A DNA stretch of 26,955 nucleotides from CAZBWS01 sp964495705 (GCA_964495705.1 CAZBWS010000025.1:1-26955), one strand, 5' to 3'. Counted from the first letter of the stretch, positions 15,213-24,407 are shown. Notes: generated by a model from the letters alone, not told the origin. Translations and numbers: made by a program.

Positions 15213-15241
15213 GTAAATGGCCCCAAAACCCCACCATTTAC
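15213..15241. repeat. Inverted repeat upstream of dksA
   Basis: GTAAATGG (15213-15220) and CCATTTAC (15234-15241) form a perfect 8-bp stem around a 13-base loop, rich in G on the minus strand. It stands 69 bases before the dksA start and 56 bases past the end of the RND gene. No U tract follows, so an operator or leader structure is as likely as a terminator for the RND operon. Confidence 0.4.
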
Positions 15242-15296
15242 ACAATGCAGCGCGTAGATTAGAGGTTTTTTTCACCCCGTCAAGCTTCTTCTGTAC

Positions 15297-18266
15297 CTAA
15301 GCATTGCTCAGCGCCACCTTTGACGCCTGTTTATTGGTTGATCTTTGCATAAAGTAACGGTATAGCAAAGGAATAATAAACAGGGTGAGTACAGTTGAGA
15401 TACTTAGCCCCCAAACAATGGCTGTTGCCACCGGCCCCCACAGCAGCGATGAACCGCCTAATCCAGTAGCGAGTGAGAACAAACCTGCAATCGTGGTGAG
15501 GGCGGTGATCAAGATAGGTACAACCCGTCGCCGCGACGCATAAATAATCGCGTGGTTGACACTCATGCCATCGGCTAAGCGGTCGTTAGCGGCAGAAATC
15601 AACACGATCGCAGAGTTAACCGCGATGCCGCCCAGGGCAACGACCCCGTACATACCCATTAAGCTAAGTGGGTTTTGAGTGATCAATAGGCCAATCGCTA
15701 CACCTGCAAAGGCCAGAGGGATCGAGGAGATAATGAGTAATGGCTGAAAATAGCTTCTAAATTGCGTGCCGAGTATGAGGTAGATTAAGCCTATGCCGAT
15801 CAGGAAGTAGAAGAATAGGCTGTTGATGGTTTCATTCAGATCATCTAATAACCCTGAGTAGTCCAGTTCTACATCGCTATGCTGGCCTGCATATTTTGTC
15901 CAAGCTTGTTTGATTTGTGCATTGGCCTCTTTTTCATTGACTAGCGACTTGTCGATGTCAGCCTTCACTGTTATTGCTCTTCGCAACTTATAGTGGCGAA
16001 TACGTGCCATGCCAGTACTGGTGCTGGCTTTGACGAGGGCGCTTAAAGGCACTTGCTCGCCACTGATGGTGGTTACGCGAAAGTTGAGAATGTCGTTGAT
16101 ATTATTTGAGCCCTCTTGGTCAGACAGTACTCGCACTTCAAGCTCATCACCGCGATAACGAGTGGTTGCGGCCATTGACCCGTCCACCAAGAGGCGTACT
16201 ATATTCGATACACTAGCGGGGTTGAGGTTCACGCGGTTGATCGCATCTAAGTCTAATTCTAAATTTAACTCACGTTGCCCAGGGTTGTCATCAACTTCGA
16301 TATCTTTTAAATAGGGCTGCTGTTTCATTAAAGCGACTAAATCTGCAGTGGCCGCACGTATCTCGTCGAAATCTTGCCCAGTGACTTTAATATCAACTGG
16401 TTTAGTTGTTGGCGGTCCACCGGCAAGACGGAAGAAATAAACGTTCTCAACATCGTCGGTGGCCTTAATGTCGTCGCGCATTTCATCGATGATACTGTCT
16501 ACATCTCGCCCACCGTCTTCGGGGTTTAGGCTCATCATGACTTGGCCGTATTGGTTGCCAAAGAAGGCGCTGGTTTCGGTGAACATTTGCCCGCTGATAC
16601 CCACTGATGCGCGTAGCTCACCTTCTTGCATATGGGTGAGNNNNNNNNNNNNNNNNNNNNNNNNNNNNNNNNNNNNNNNNNNNNNNNNNNNNNNNNNNNN
16701 NNNNNNNNNNNNNNNNNNNNNNNNNNNNNNNNNNNNNNNNATGGAGTGCATGGTGGCGACTCGCCACTGCTGCATTTTACTCGGCTTGCTGAAGTCGACT
16801 TTCATACCCATGATATGGGCGGGTAACATCCAAAAGGCTTCAATCAACGACACGGCCAGTGCTGTACACACGACCATGGGAATGACTTTCATGAATTTCC
16901 CCAAAATGCCGGGGATCAACATCAGTGGCAAGAAGGCGGCAATAGTCGTAAGCACGGCGGTGGTGACGGGAGCCACGACTTCTTTGAGCGAATCAACTGT
17001 CGCTTGTAATGAGGACATTCCGCGTTCTAAGCGGTAGTAAATGGATTCCACCACTACGACGGCATCATCTACCAACATGCCCAAACTGATGACCACGCCG
17101 AGCAATACGCTAACGTTGAGCGTTTCACCGTAAGCTTTTAGTAAGATGAATGTTCCCGCGAGAATAAAGGGAATACCAATGCTGGTGAGAAAGGCAATGC
17201 GGATACCTAAAAATATCCACGTTACTATCAATACTAAAAACAATCCCAGCAACGCATTGGTTTGCATTACGTTCAGCGCATCCCGCGTCACTTGGGTTTG
17301 GTCATCCACCAAATACATGGCCACGCCCGTATTATCATGAATTTGGTTACGGCTATCTAAATAGGCATTGATACGCTCTAGTAAGCTAATGGTATTGGTG
17401 TTCGCTTGTTTGGATACGGTGAGCAATATAGCGGGATTGCCTTGATAGCTGATAAGCTGTTCGGCTTTGGCGCGGGTTAGCTCTATTTCAGCAATACTGC
17501 CTAAGGCTACTTCACCACGATTGGTTAATACAGGTATCTGGGCTAAATATTCGGGGTCGCTTTTTGCGCCGAGCACGCGTACTAGCCAGGTTTGCTGCCC
17601 CACTTCATAGGCACCTGCGGAAACATCGCGAAAATTTGCCTGAATAGTGTTTGTTAAATCTGTGGGGTTGATACCCAGGGCAATCAGGCGGTCAGGTTTA
17701 AAGCGCACTTGTAGTTCGGCCTTACGCCAGCCAACGGCGGTAACACTGTCTACCCCATTAATGCGCTCTATGTCTTTTTCGATAGTGCGAGTACGCTTGT
17801 GTAGGTTATCGCCACTGTCCTCGCCGTACACAATGATGCTAGCGGTGGGAAAACCATTGGAGCTAGTAATCTCTACCACATAGGGGGTAGTGGCCTCTTC
17901 GGGCATTTCCGCCTCTTTGTTTTGAATCTCGCGGCGCAGGTCATTCACACGTTTATCAAAGACACGGTCACTAATGTCTTCAAAGCGTACCAAAATACTG
18001 GATACGCCTTCACGGCTACTGCTGTTGACGAATTTAACATTGGGCACGCGATCAATGGCATCTTCGAGTGGGTCACTAATACGCTTTTCTACATCTGCGG
18101 CGGAGGCCCCAGGCAAATAGGTAAATACCTGAATCCAGTTAAAGTTGATCGTCGGCTCTTGCTGGCGGGGCATCTGGCTGTAGGCCATTGCGCCAATGAT
18201 TAGGACTAAGGCAAAGGCTAAGTTGGCCAGTACATGGTTGCGCAGGAAGCGTTCTAGAAAGCTCAT
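15297..18266 (-). CDS. RND efflux transporter permease (interrupted by an assembly gap)
   Basis: An inner-membrane proton-driven pump subunit of the AcrB/HAE type. MSFLERFLRNHVLANLAFAL is the first membrane helix. The proton relay LGMLVDDAVVVVESIYYR (two Asp in TM4), LPAHIMGMK and the C-terminal helical part (GGIAVNSAIVLI, LTTIAGLFSLATGLGG) are in order. The repeat of porter domains before and after the gap is visible. At 989 codons including 34 undefined, it is shorter than the usual 1020-1050, so the gap probably hides more than its 100 N. The reading frame across the gap is therefore not proved. It follows the adaptor gene by two bases, in one operon. No outer-membrane channel gene is adjacent. 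Substrate unknown. Confidence 0.93.
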   Translation of the reverse strand: MSFLERFLRNHVLANLAFALVLIIGAMAYSQMPRQQEPTINFNWIQVFTYLPGASAADVEKRISDPLEDAIDRVPNVKFVNSSSREGVSSILVRFEDISDRVFDKRVNDLRREIQNKEAEMPEEATTPYVVEITSSNGFPTASIIVYGEDSGDNLHKRTRTIEKDIERINGVDSVTAVGWRKAELQVRFKPDRLIALGINPTDLTNTIQANFRDVSAGAYEVGQQTWLVRVLGAKSDPEYLAQIPVLTNRGEVALGSIAEIELTRAKAEQLISYQGNPAILLTVSKQANTNTISLLERINAYLDSRNQIHDNTGVAMYLVDDQTQVTRDALNVMQTNALLGLFLVLIVTWIFLGIRIAFLTSIGIPFILAGTFILLKAYGETLNVSVLLGVVISLGMLVDDAVVVVESIYYRLERGMSSLQATVDSLKEVVAPVTTAVLTTIAAFLPLMLIPGILGKFMKVIPMVVCTALAVSLIEAFWMLPAHIMGMKVDFSKPSKMQQWRVATMHSXXXXXXXXXXXXXXXXXXXXXXXXXXXXXXXXXXLTHMQEGELRASVGISGQMFTETSAFFGNQYGQVMMSLNPEDGGRDVDSIIDEMRDDIKATDDVENVYFFRLAGGPPTTKPVDIKVTGQDFDEIRAATADLVALMKQQPYLKDIEVDDNPGQRELNLELDLDAINRVNLNPASVSNIVRLLVDGSMAATTRYRGDELEVRVLSDQEGSNNINDILNFRVTTISGEQVPLSALVKASTSTGMARIRHYKLRRAITVKADIDKSLVNEKEANAQIKQAWTKYAGQHSDVELDYSGLLDDLNETINSLFFYFLIGIGLIYLILGTQFRSYFQPLLIISSIPLAFAGVAIGLLITQNPLSLMGMYGVVALGGIAVNSAIVLISAANDRLADGMSVNHAIIYASRRRVVPILITALTTIAGLFSLATGLGGSSLLWGPVATAIVWGLSISTVLTLFIIPLLYRYFMQRSTNKQASKVALSNA
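16641..16740. other. Assembly gap (100 N) inside the RND permease gene
   Basis: Exactly 100 undefined bases, the conventional placeholder for a gap of unknown size. It falls between LPAHIMGMKVDF...QQWR and LTHMQEGELRASVG of the permease, where the family has another membrane helix and the beginning of the second porter part. The true missing length is probably larger. Confidence 0.97.
17197..17205 (+). repeat. ATGCGGATA word inside the RND permease gene
   Basis: The minus-strand gene reads it as GGT ATC CGC ATT (Gly-Ile-Arg-Ile), a third reading frame. Confidence 0.7.
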
Positions 18267-18268
18267 GC

Positions 18269-19324
18269 TTACTCAGCCTCTGGTAGGCTATCCGCAGGTA
18301 GAGCGTCACCCGTTTTTACATTGTTACGCCCCGTGGTGACGATTTGGGTTGTGGGGGTGAAATCTACTGCGACGGCACGGCCTTCTTGGGCGTGGGGCAG
18401 GGCGATAAACTTAACGCTATGGTTTTCAGTAATAAACACACCTAACTGGCCTTGGCGCTCGCTTAAAAACTCAGAGGGTAAGCCAGGGCGGGTATCTGAC
18501 CAACTCAGCCGTCCAGGTGTGCCGGGCAGGGGCGATTGACCAACAAAGCTTAGGCGCGCTTCACGGGTGCGAGTGAGGCTGTCAATGGCGCTGGTAATAG
18601 CACGTAGCTCTACAGGGTAGGTCTGTAGAGCTACGAATTGAATAGAGCTTGCCTGGCTTAAGCTCTGTGCATCGACAGGAATTATCTCGGCGGAAATTTC
18701 CAAGTCGTCTGTTGAGACGACTTTTACCATCGCTGTGCCCGTGCGGGCTAACTCGCCCACTTGGCCACTTCTGGCAACGACGATGGCATTGTAGGGGGCT
18801 TTGATTTTGCAGCGCCGAACCTGATTGCGGGCAATACTCTGGGCGGCACTGCGCGCCTTGGTCTCTGCCTTGGCTGCGGTTGCTTCCGCTTCACGCTGTG
18901 CTAATAGCTCTTCGGAGACGCTGCGCTTTTGTTGTAGGGCGCGTGCGCGCTCTAGTTGTTGTTGTGCAAGTTTAGCGCGGGCTTTGGCTGCCTCTGTGTT
19001 GGCGGCAGCTTGCTGTTGTTGGGCTTGGGCATCGGCACAGTTTAGCTCGACTAAGATCTGGCCTTTTTTAACCACATCACCCACACGGGCAGGGATATTG
19101 TCGATACGTGCTGGAATCTCGGCTTTTAGGGTACTTTCATTCAAGCTAGTGGCGGTAGCGGGTGCGCTGTACTGTACCGGCACGGATAGTGCGCTCAGAG
19201 GCTGTGTTTTAAAGTTGGCTACTGTTACTGTTTTTTCTTGTTCAGGGGCTGGCTTGCTACAGGCACTGATCAATAAAAGGAGACTTAGGCTTGAGCTCAA
19301 ATGAGGCAAAATGGTTGAACGCAT
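18269..19324 (-). CDS. RND efflux periplasmic adaptor (membrane fusion protein), lipoprotein
   Basis: Links the inner-membrane permease to an outer-membrane channel. A product of 351 residues. The signal MRSTILPHLSSSLSLLLLIS ends in the lipobox ISAC, so it is lipid-anchored. Then come the first half of the lipoyl-like domain (LKAEIPARIDNIPARVGDVVKKGQILVEL), an alpha-helical hairpin rich in Ala and Gln (about residues 110-170, QQAAANTEAAKARAKLAQQQ onward), the second lipoyl half (CKIKAPYNAIVVARSGQVGEL) and a beta-barrel. The permease gene follows after two bases. xseA ends 30 bases upstream, so xseA could share a transcript. Confidence 0.93.
   Translation of the reverse strand: MRSTILPHLSSSLSLLLLISACSKPAPEQEKTVTVANFKTQPLSALSVPVQYSAPATATSLNESTLKAEIPARIDNIPARVGDVVKKGQILVELNCADAQAQQQQAAANTEAAKARAKLAQQQLERARALQQKRSVSEELLAQREAEATAAKAETKARSAAQSIARNQVRRCKIKAPYNAIVVARSGQVGELARTGTAMVKVVSTDDLEISAEIIPVDAQSLSQASSIQFVALQTYPVELRAITSAIDSLTRTREARLSFVGQSPLPGTPGRLSWSDTRPGLPSEFLSERQGQLGVFITENHSVKFIALPHAQEGRAVAVDFTPTTQIVTTGRNNVKTGDALPADSLPEAE
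18289..18296 (-). repeat. TGCGGATA word at the end of the adaptor gene
   Basis: Read on the coding strand as CCT GCG GAT AGC CTA (Pro-Ala-Asp-Ser-Leu). It lacks the leading A but keeps the 3' flank of the consensus. Confidence 0.6.
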
Positions 19325-19354
19325 TTTTATGTCCTTGGGTAGGCCGCTTCGGTG

Positions 19355-20719
19355 TTATTCAACAATGGCTGAAACTTGGCCTTGTGCTAATTTGATATTC
19401 AGTCTATCACCCTGTTGGGTGTCGCTGGGTGATTTTATTGCGATGCCGCTATCTGCGTGTAGAGCAATGGCATAGCCACGTTCCAGTGTTTGCAGTGGGC
19501 TGATGACATTTAGCTCGCGACTGACCAGAGCGAGCTGCTGGCGTTTATTGTTTAGTTGTTTGTGTATAGCTTGTTGTAAGCGCTGTTGAGCATTGTTTAA
19601 GTGCTGCTGTTTGTTGGCTAATTGTAGCTCAGGGCTTAAGCGCAGCAGTGCTTGTTGCTGTTGAGTAAAGCGTTGCTGCAATGCGGATAAGCGGTGGCGG
19701 GTGCTTCTGTGCAGGCGCATACTCAGTTCGTCTAAGCTTTGCGCCTGTTGCTCCAGCTGCTGTTTGGGGTGTTGTAATTGCAAGCGATGTTGAATGTGTT
19801 TTAGTTGTTTGCTCGCGTTTTCAATGCGTGTGCTAATTTCATTGTGTAAATTTGCTTCTAGGGAGCGCGCATGGGTGAGTAGCTCGTGTTGGTCGGGAGT
19901 AACCATCTCAGCCGCCACCGAAGGTGTGGGCGCGCGGCGATCTGCAACAAAATCGGCAATGGTGAAATCCGTTTCGTGACCCACACCCGAAATGACGGGG
20001 ATTTGGCTGACGGCTATCGCACGTGCGACGATTTCTTCATTAAAGGCCCACAAGTCCTCAATAGAGCCGCCGCCGCGTACCAATAATATGATATCTGCAT
20101 CATTGCGTTTATTCGCCTGCTGCAAGGCTTGGCTAATATCTTTAGGCGCTAAGTCGCCTTGTACCAGTACTGGGTAAACCACGACGTCAGACAGGGGGTA
20201 GCGCCTTCCCAATACGCTGATCACATCTTGTACCGCGGCACTGGTCGGGGAGGTGATCACAGCTATGCGTTTTAAACCGCCCAAGCTGAGGTCGGGGAGC
20301 TCGGCTTTATTCGCGGGGTCGAATAGGCCTTCATTTTGTAGCTTGGCCTTTAGCTCCTCAAAGCGGCGCTGCAAATCACCTTGCCCCGCAGGCTCTATAT
20401 GCTCGGCTAACAGTTGGTATTCACCACGGGGCTCATAGACAGAGATACGTGCACGAACTAATACCTTTTCGCCGTTCTTGGGGCGCACTCGCACGCGCTG
20501 ATTGCGAGTGCGAAACATCGCACAGCGCACTTGCGCTTTACTGTCTTTGAGCGAGAAATACCAGTGACCAGAGCTCGGGGCAGAAAAGTTAGAAATCTCA
20601 CCCTCCAGCCAGATCAGCGGAAAGTTACCTTCCAGCAAACCACGCACCTCGCGGTTAAGGCGGGTGACAGAGAAAACATCGCGCTTAGGCACGGCGGGTT
20701 GCTGGTCAAATAAATCCAT
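19355..20719 (-). CDS. xseA: Exodeoxyribonuclease VII large subunit
   Basis: Catalytic subunit of the single-strand-specific exonuclease VII, which works with many copies of XseB in mismatch and damage repair. A product of 454 residues. An N-terminal OB fold (FPLIWLEGEISNFSAPSSGH, then YFSLKD and VRCAMF) is followed by the catalytic region: ITSPTSAAVQDVISVLGRRYP, LLVRGGGSIEDLWAFNEE, and SGVGHETDFTIADFVADRRA, then the Gln-rich coiled coil from about residue 280, and a C-terminal LERGYAIA motif. xseB is not in the window. In many gammaproteobacteria xseA lies divergent from guaB; here three genes, including pckA, stand between. No Shine-Dalgarno is evident. Confidence 0.97.
   Translation of the reverse strand: MDLFDQQPAVPKRDVFSVTRLNREVRGLLEGNFPLIWLEGEISNFSAPSSGHWYFSLKDSKAQVRCAMFRTRNQRVRVRPKNGEKVLVRARISVYEPRGEYQLLAEHIEPAGQGDLQRRFEELKAKLQNEGLFDPANKAELPDLSLGGLKRIAVITSPTSAAVQDVISVLGRRYPLSDVVVYPVLVQGDLAPKDISQALQQANKRNDADIILLVRGGGSIEDLWAFNEEIVARAIAVSQIPVISGVGHETDFTIADFVADRRAPTPSVAAEMVTPDQHELLTHARSLEANLHNEISTRIENASKQLKHIQHRLQLQHPKQQLEQQAQSLDELSMRLHRSTRHRLSALQQRFTQQQQALLRLSPELQLANKQQHLNNAQQRLQQAIHKQLNNKRQQLALVSRELNVISPLQTLERGYAIALHADSGIAIKSPSDTQQGDRLNIKLAQGQVSAIVE
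19681..19689 (+). repeat. ATGCGGATA word inside xseA
   Basis: The minus-strand gene reads it as TTA TCC GCA TTG (Leu-Ser-Ala-Leu), in the coiled-coil region. Confidence 0.7.
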
Positions 20720-20784
20720 GGGGGGATTGTAACGGATTTATACCGAGGATGAGCAATAGACCTTGCGGGGTGTTGTTAGAGGTT

Positions 20785-21498
20785 TTAGTAACCCCCTCGC
20801 TTGCTGCCAAAGCCCCGTTTAGGAAAGGCGTATTCGGGGGTGCGGCCTACCAGTGCTTCTAATAGTTCTAGCTCTTCGTCTGTATGGTTAATAAAGGGGG
20901 CTGCTTCTATGCGCTCGCCTTGCTCGTCTTTGATGACATATAAAGGTTGATCATGGTGTTTAGACTTTACCACTTCTTTGGTTTTTTCATCGGCTGTATA
21001 CACATCGGTTTCACCATAGCAGGTGCATACATAAGATTGTTTTTCATCGGCTTCTACATAAACGCCTGTGCCGCGAATACCAATGGTTGCGGTGGTTGTT
21101 TTAATTGCTCGCAATGGACCTTTGCCGTAAACACCTAAAAATTTCCCGCTTAATAGGCGCAGTAACCCCAGGCTGCCCGTGCTCTTGCGTGCTTTCATTT
21201 GTAAGTGCGTATTACTGCGCAACAGGAAGGCATCGCCACCTACAGCGAAGCTGACACGACTATTGCTTCCTGTTCTAACCGAGTCCATTGATCGTATAGG
21301 CGTGTTGATAGAAGCTTTTTTACCGTTTACCCAGACTTGGCCACGCAGCTTGAAGATAGATCGCCCCACTAGTTTAGAAGGCCTGGCCGCTTGGCTTTGG
21401 CGAGGGATAAAGACACCACTGCCGACAGCAACTAGAGCGCTAGCGCTGAGTGCTTTGAGCATAAATTCACGACGATCAATTAATTTTTTATTATCCAC
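20785..21498 (-). CDS. FecR-domain protein with a Tat signal
   Basis: A 237-residue product from a GTG start at 21498, with AGG eight bases upstream. Choosing the GTG keeps the twin-arginine motif DRREFMLKA (residues 7-15), followed by a hydrophobic stretch and AAR cleavage site, so it should be exported folded through the Tat system. Residues about 45-150 form a FecR domain (VWVNGKKASINTPIRSMDSV, RVSFAVGGDAFLLRSNT, then the long TATIGIRGTGVYVEADE segment). A Cys pair, CTC, follows. FecR domains serve as periplasmic signal or carbohydrate-like binding folds; no sigma factor gene is adjacent, so the classical FecIR role is not supported. It is divergent from the outer-membrane protein gene. 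Confidence 0.86.
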   Translation of the reverse strand: MDNKKLIDRREFMLKALSASALVAVGSGVFIPRQSQAARPSKLVGRSIFKLRGQVWVNGKKASINTPIRSMDSVRTGSNSRVSFAVGGDAFLLRSNTHLQMKARKSTGSLGLLRLLSGKFLGVYGKGPLRAIKTTTATIGIRGTGVYVEADEKQSYVCTCYGETDVYTADEKTKEVVKSKHHDQPLYVIKDEQGERIEAAPFINHTDEELELLEALVGRTPEYAFPKRGFGSKRGGY

Positions 21499-21654
21499 AG
21501 CTAGGCCTATATCGTTATGTGTTTAAGGGATAGTATAGAAAGAAAACGGCTCTCTCTGTGAACACCATCAAGTTTTTCATATTTTATGCAAATATAGTTA
21601 CGGTGATGCTTTATATTGATTAACTTAAGTTATGGCTGGTATTGATATTCTCTT

Positions 21655-22488
21655 ATGAAGATAAAAACACTTATTACATTCGTTTTGTTGTGTGTTGCTT
21701 TTGGCTATGCCAATGCCGAACCATTTTGGGATGTAGGGCTGGGTGTGGAAAATCAAAATAACTGGAATCGTGCTGCTCGGCAGCGTGGAGAGCGTGATGA
21801 TACTATCTATCAAGCGGATCTTAAATATGGCTATAGCCAAGCACTTAGTGGATTGAGTGGTCTATTGTACGGTGTCTCATTAGAGCGGCATCAATGGAAG
21901 AAGTATGAATTGCTCAATAATACCGCATTAGAAACCAGTATCAGCTATCAGAGGCGCTTATCACCTTCTTTGCAGTCTCCTTGGATCTCTCTTAATGGAG
22001 CGCTTGGTTATACACGCTACCGAGACCCAAAACGCCGAGGCAATCAACTTGACCTCAGTGCGGATGTTGGCCAAAGTTTTACCCACTGGCAATATCAAGC
22101 GAGCGCCGGTTGGAAAAAAAACTCAGCCCGAGACGAAGCCTTTTCTACCGAGGTTAGTTATCTTACTTTTGGTGCAGGAATAAAGGCGAGCAATTCATTA
22201 ACCTTGGGTATGGGTTTGGGTTTTGAGCATGGAGACATAGTCTCTTCGGGAAGTATTGCGGCTGCGCCAGCCAGGTTTATAGTGAAGACTCGCGATGATG
22301 CCTTTGGCAGCTTGAATTGGCAGGCTTACCGCTTGAATGCGGATACCCTGTGGCAGGAGCTTTTTATTAGCTATGGTTGGAAGGGGCAACATGATCTGCG
22401 CCTTGCAATACAAGCTTATGATTCAGAGGGCAGAGATATAGATTATCAGGGGGAAACATTAAGCTTTTTTTATACTCGGCTTTTTTAA
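21655..22488 (+). CDS. Probable outer-membrane beta-barrel protein
   Basis: A 277-residue product. MKIKTLITFVLLCVAFGYANA is a signal peptide. The mature chain has many alternating short amphipathic strands (DLKYGYSQALSGLSGLLYGV, SLNGALGYTRY, YQASAGWKK, LTLGMGLGFEHGD, ELFISYGWKGQHDLRL) and ends in YTRLF, with the C-terminal Phe typical of barrels inserted by the BAM machinery. I do not recognise a family; no substrate can be assigned. It lies 156 bases from the divergent FecR gene, so the pair may share regulation, which is inference. No Shine-Dalgarno is evident before the ATG. Confidence 0.8.
   Translation: MKIKTLITFVLLCVAFGYANAEPFWDVGLGVENQNNWNRAARQRGERDDTIYQADLKYGYSQALSGLSGLLYGVSLERHQWKKYELLNNTALETSISYQRRLSPSLQSPWISLNGALGYTRYRDPKRRGNQLDLSADVGQSFTHWQYQASAGWKKNSARDEAFSTEVSYLTFGAGIKASNSLTLGMGLGFEHGDIVSSGSIAAAPARFIVKTRDDAFGSLNWQAYRLNADTLWQELFISYGWKGQHDLRLAIQAYDSEGRDIDYQGETLSFFYTRLF
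22337..22345 (+). repeat. ATGCGGATA word inside the outer-membrane protein gene
   Basis: Read as AAT GCG GAT ACC CTG (Asn-Ala-Asp-Thr-Leu). Confidence 0.7.
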
Positions 22489-22526
22489 GTGGCAGCTTAG
22501 GTCGAAGGGTCGAATCACTTGAGCAC

Positions 22527-22557
22527 AAAAAAAGGCGCTCAGTCCCCCAAGCGCCTT
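22527..22557 (-). terminator. Rho-independent terminator of pckA
   Basis: AAGGCGCT (22532-22539) pairs with AGCGCCTT (22550-22557) around a ten-base loop. On the minus strand the stem is followed by a run of seven U, so it ends pckA. The plus-strand U tract is weak, so it may only partly stop the outer-membrane protein transcript. Confidence 0.88.
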
Positions 22558-22579
22558 CTCTTAAGCTTAAAAGCTAATA

Positions 22580-24130
22580 TTATTTAGCTTTAGGCCCTGC
22601 GGCTTTAATCTCTTCGCTAACGTCGAATTTAGCAAAGTTATTTTCAAATAGCCCTGCTAGCTTATTCGCTTCCGCATCATAAGCGTCTTTATCTGCCCAG
22701 TTTTCACGAGGATTCAAGTAACTATTGTCCACACCTGTGACTGACTTAGGAATTGTCAGCTTAAGTGCGTCTAACTGTTCGGTTTCCGCTTCTAGTAGCT
22801 CACCAGACTGACATGCCGTGATGATGGCGCGGGTTATTGGAATAGGGAAGCGTGAACCGGCGCCGCCAGGTGCGCCTGATCCGCCTGTCCAGCCCGTATT
22901 CACTAGGTAGACTTGTGAACCGAAGCTTTCGATGCGCTTCATCAGTAGTTCTGCATAATCACCCGCTGGGCGAGGCATAAAGGGTGCGCCGAAGCAGGTG
23001 GAGAAGGCGGGCTGAATGCCAGCTTCTGCGCCCATTTCAGTGGAGCCAACACGTGCTGTGTAGCCGGATAAAAAGTGATATGCCGCTGCTTCTTTAGACA
23101 AGATTGAGACGGGAGGGATAACGCCCGATACATCACAGGTTAGGAATACAACGACCTTAGGCTCGCCTGCAGCGTTGCGCACGATGCGCTTAGGCACGTG
23201 AGTTAACGGGTAGCTGCAGCGACCGTTCTCAGAGATGCTGAGGTCGTTGTAGTCTGGTACTTTTGCGTCTGCGCTAACCACAACGTTTTCCACGATGGCG
23301 CCAAAGCGAATGGCCTCCCAGATGATGGGCTCGTTTTTATGGCTCAGGTTAATCGTTTTAGCGTAGCAGCCACCTTCGATATTGAAGACTGAGCCTTCCG
23401 CCCATGCGTGCTCGTCATCACCGATCAAGAAGCGATCTGGGTCGGCAGATAGGGTGGTTTTACCCGTACCAGATAAGCCGAAGAATAGGGCAGTATCGCC
23501 TTGGTCGCCAACGTTAGCCGAGCAGTGCATGGATAAGATGTCTTTGCCTGGCAGGATGAAGTTCTGTACTGAGAACATCGCCTTCTTCATCTCGCCTGCG
23601 TAGCGCATGCCAGCTAGCAATACTTTGCGCTGGGCAAAGTTAAGTAGCACTACGCCGTCAGAGTGTACGCCGTCGCGCTCTGGGTCACATTCAAAGCTAG
23701 CAACGTTAAGAATTTCCCACTCGTCCTTGTCAATTGGATTGTACTCAGGCGGCGTGATGAACATGTTATTGCCAAACAGTGCCTGCCATGCCGTTTCGGT
23801 GCGAACCTTAACCGGTAGGTAGTGCTCGTCATGGGCGCCAACGTGTAGCTGAGAAACAAAGCTGTCGTTCTCGTTTGCATAGGCTTCAACGCGATCCCAT
23901 AGAGCGTTGAACTTGTCTTCAGCGATAGGCTTGTTGACATTGCCCCAATCGATCGCGCTTTCTGTTGATGCTTCTTTAACAATAAAGCGGTCGTTAGGTG
24001 AGCGCCCCGTGCGCTTGCCCGTAGTAATAAGCAGTGCGCCTGTATTGGTTAAAGTGCCTTCGCCGCGAGCGAGTGCTTCTTCAATCAATTGAGAGGGTAC
24101 TAAACCTTCGTAAATGCGAGCCTGTGACAT
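22580..24130 (-). CDS. pckA: Phosphoenolpyruvate carboxykinase (ATP)
   Basis: Converts oxaloacetate to PEP with ATP, the first committed step of gluconeogenesis from TCA-cycle carbon. A product of 516 residues. The kinase P-loop is FFGLSGTGKTTLSADP, the metal-binding LIGDDEHAWAEG follows, then FNIEGGCYAKTINLS, and the substrate region GKRTGRSPNDRF lies near the N-terminus. The ATP type, not GTP, is indicated by length and motifs. The ATG at 24130 is preceded by AGGA at a nine-base spacing. The gene ends in a strong terminator and is divergent from guaB, with 277 bases between that hold no gene I can support. Confidence 0.98.
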   Translation of the reverse strand: MSQARIYEGLVPSQLIEEALARGEGTLTNTGALLITTGKRTGRSPNDRFIVKEASTESAIDWGNVNKPIAEDKFNALWDRVEAYANENDSFVSQLHVGAHDEHYLPVKVRTETAWQALFGNNMFITPPEYNPIDKDEWEILNVASFECDPERDGVHSDGVVLLNFAQRKVLLAGMRYAGEMKKAMFSVQNFILPGKDILSMHCSANVGDQGDTALFFGLSGTGKTTLSADPDRFLIGDDEHAWAEGSVFNIEGGCYAKTINLSHKNEPIIWEAIRFGAIVENVVVSADAKVPDYNDLSISENGRCSYPLTHVPKRIVRNAAGEPKVVVFLTCDVSGVIPPVSILSKEAAAYHFLSGYTARVGSTEMGAEAGIQPAFSTCFGAPFMPRPAGDYAELLMKRIESFGSQVYLVNTGWTGGSGAPGGAGSRFPIPITRAIITACQSGELLEAETEQLDALKLTIPKSVTGVDNSYLNPRENWADKDAYDAEANKLAGLFENNFAKFDVSEEIKAAGPKAK

Positions 24131-24347
24131 GGCTTTGATCCTATAATTTAAAAACTGTTTTGGGCTTGGCCCGAATGATCGCGATTATGTCAAAGCTGGT
24201 CGCGGATGTTTAGGGGTAAAAGCGCTATTTTTGGCAAAAAAAGCCATTTATTTATGACAAAAGCACAGCTTGGCGCGTTTAGAGAGCGGATTGATACTTA
24301 TGTCGTTGTGGCTAAATATACAGCTACTAAAATGACGGTATAAGCGT

Positions 24348-24353
24348 TATAAT
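24348..24353 (+). promoter_or_regulatory. Probable -10 box of guaB
   Basis: A perfect TATAAT 54 bases before the guaB ATG, which would give a leader of about 48 bases. The -35 position (TACTAA at 17 bases) is poor, so this promoter may need help or the -35 is elsewhere. Confidence 0.4.
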
Positions 24354-24407
24354 CGCGCGATTTTTCAAAGGGGAATAATCTTTCCCGCCCGCAGGAGAAA
24401 TCATCAC

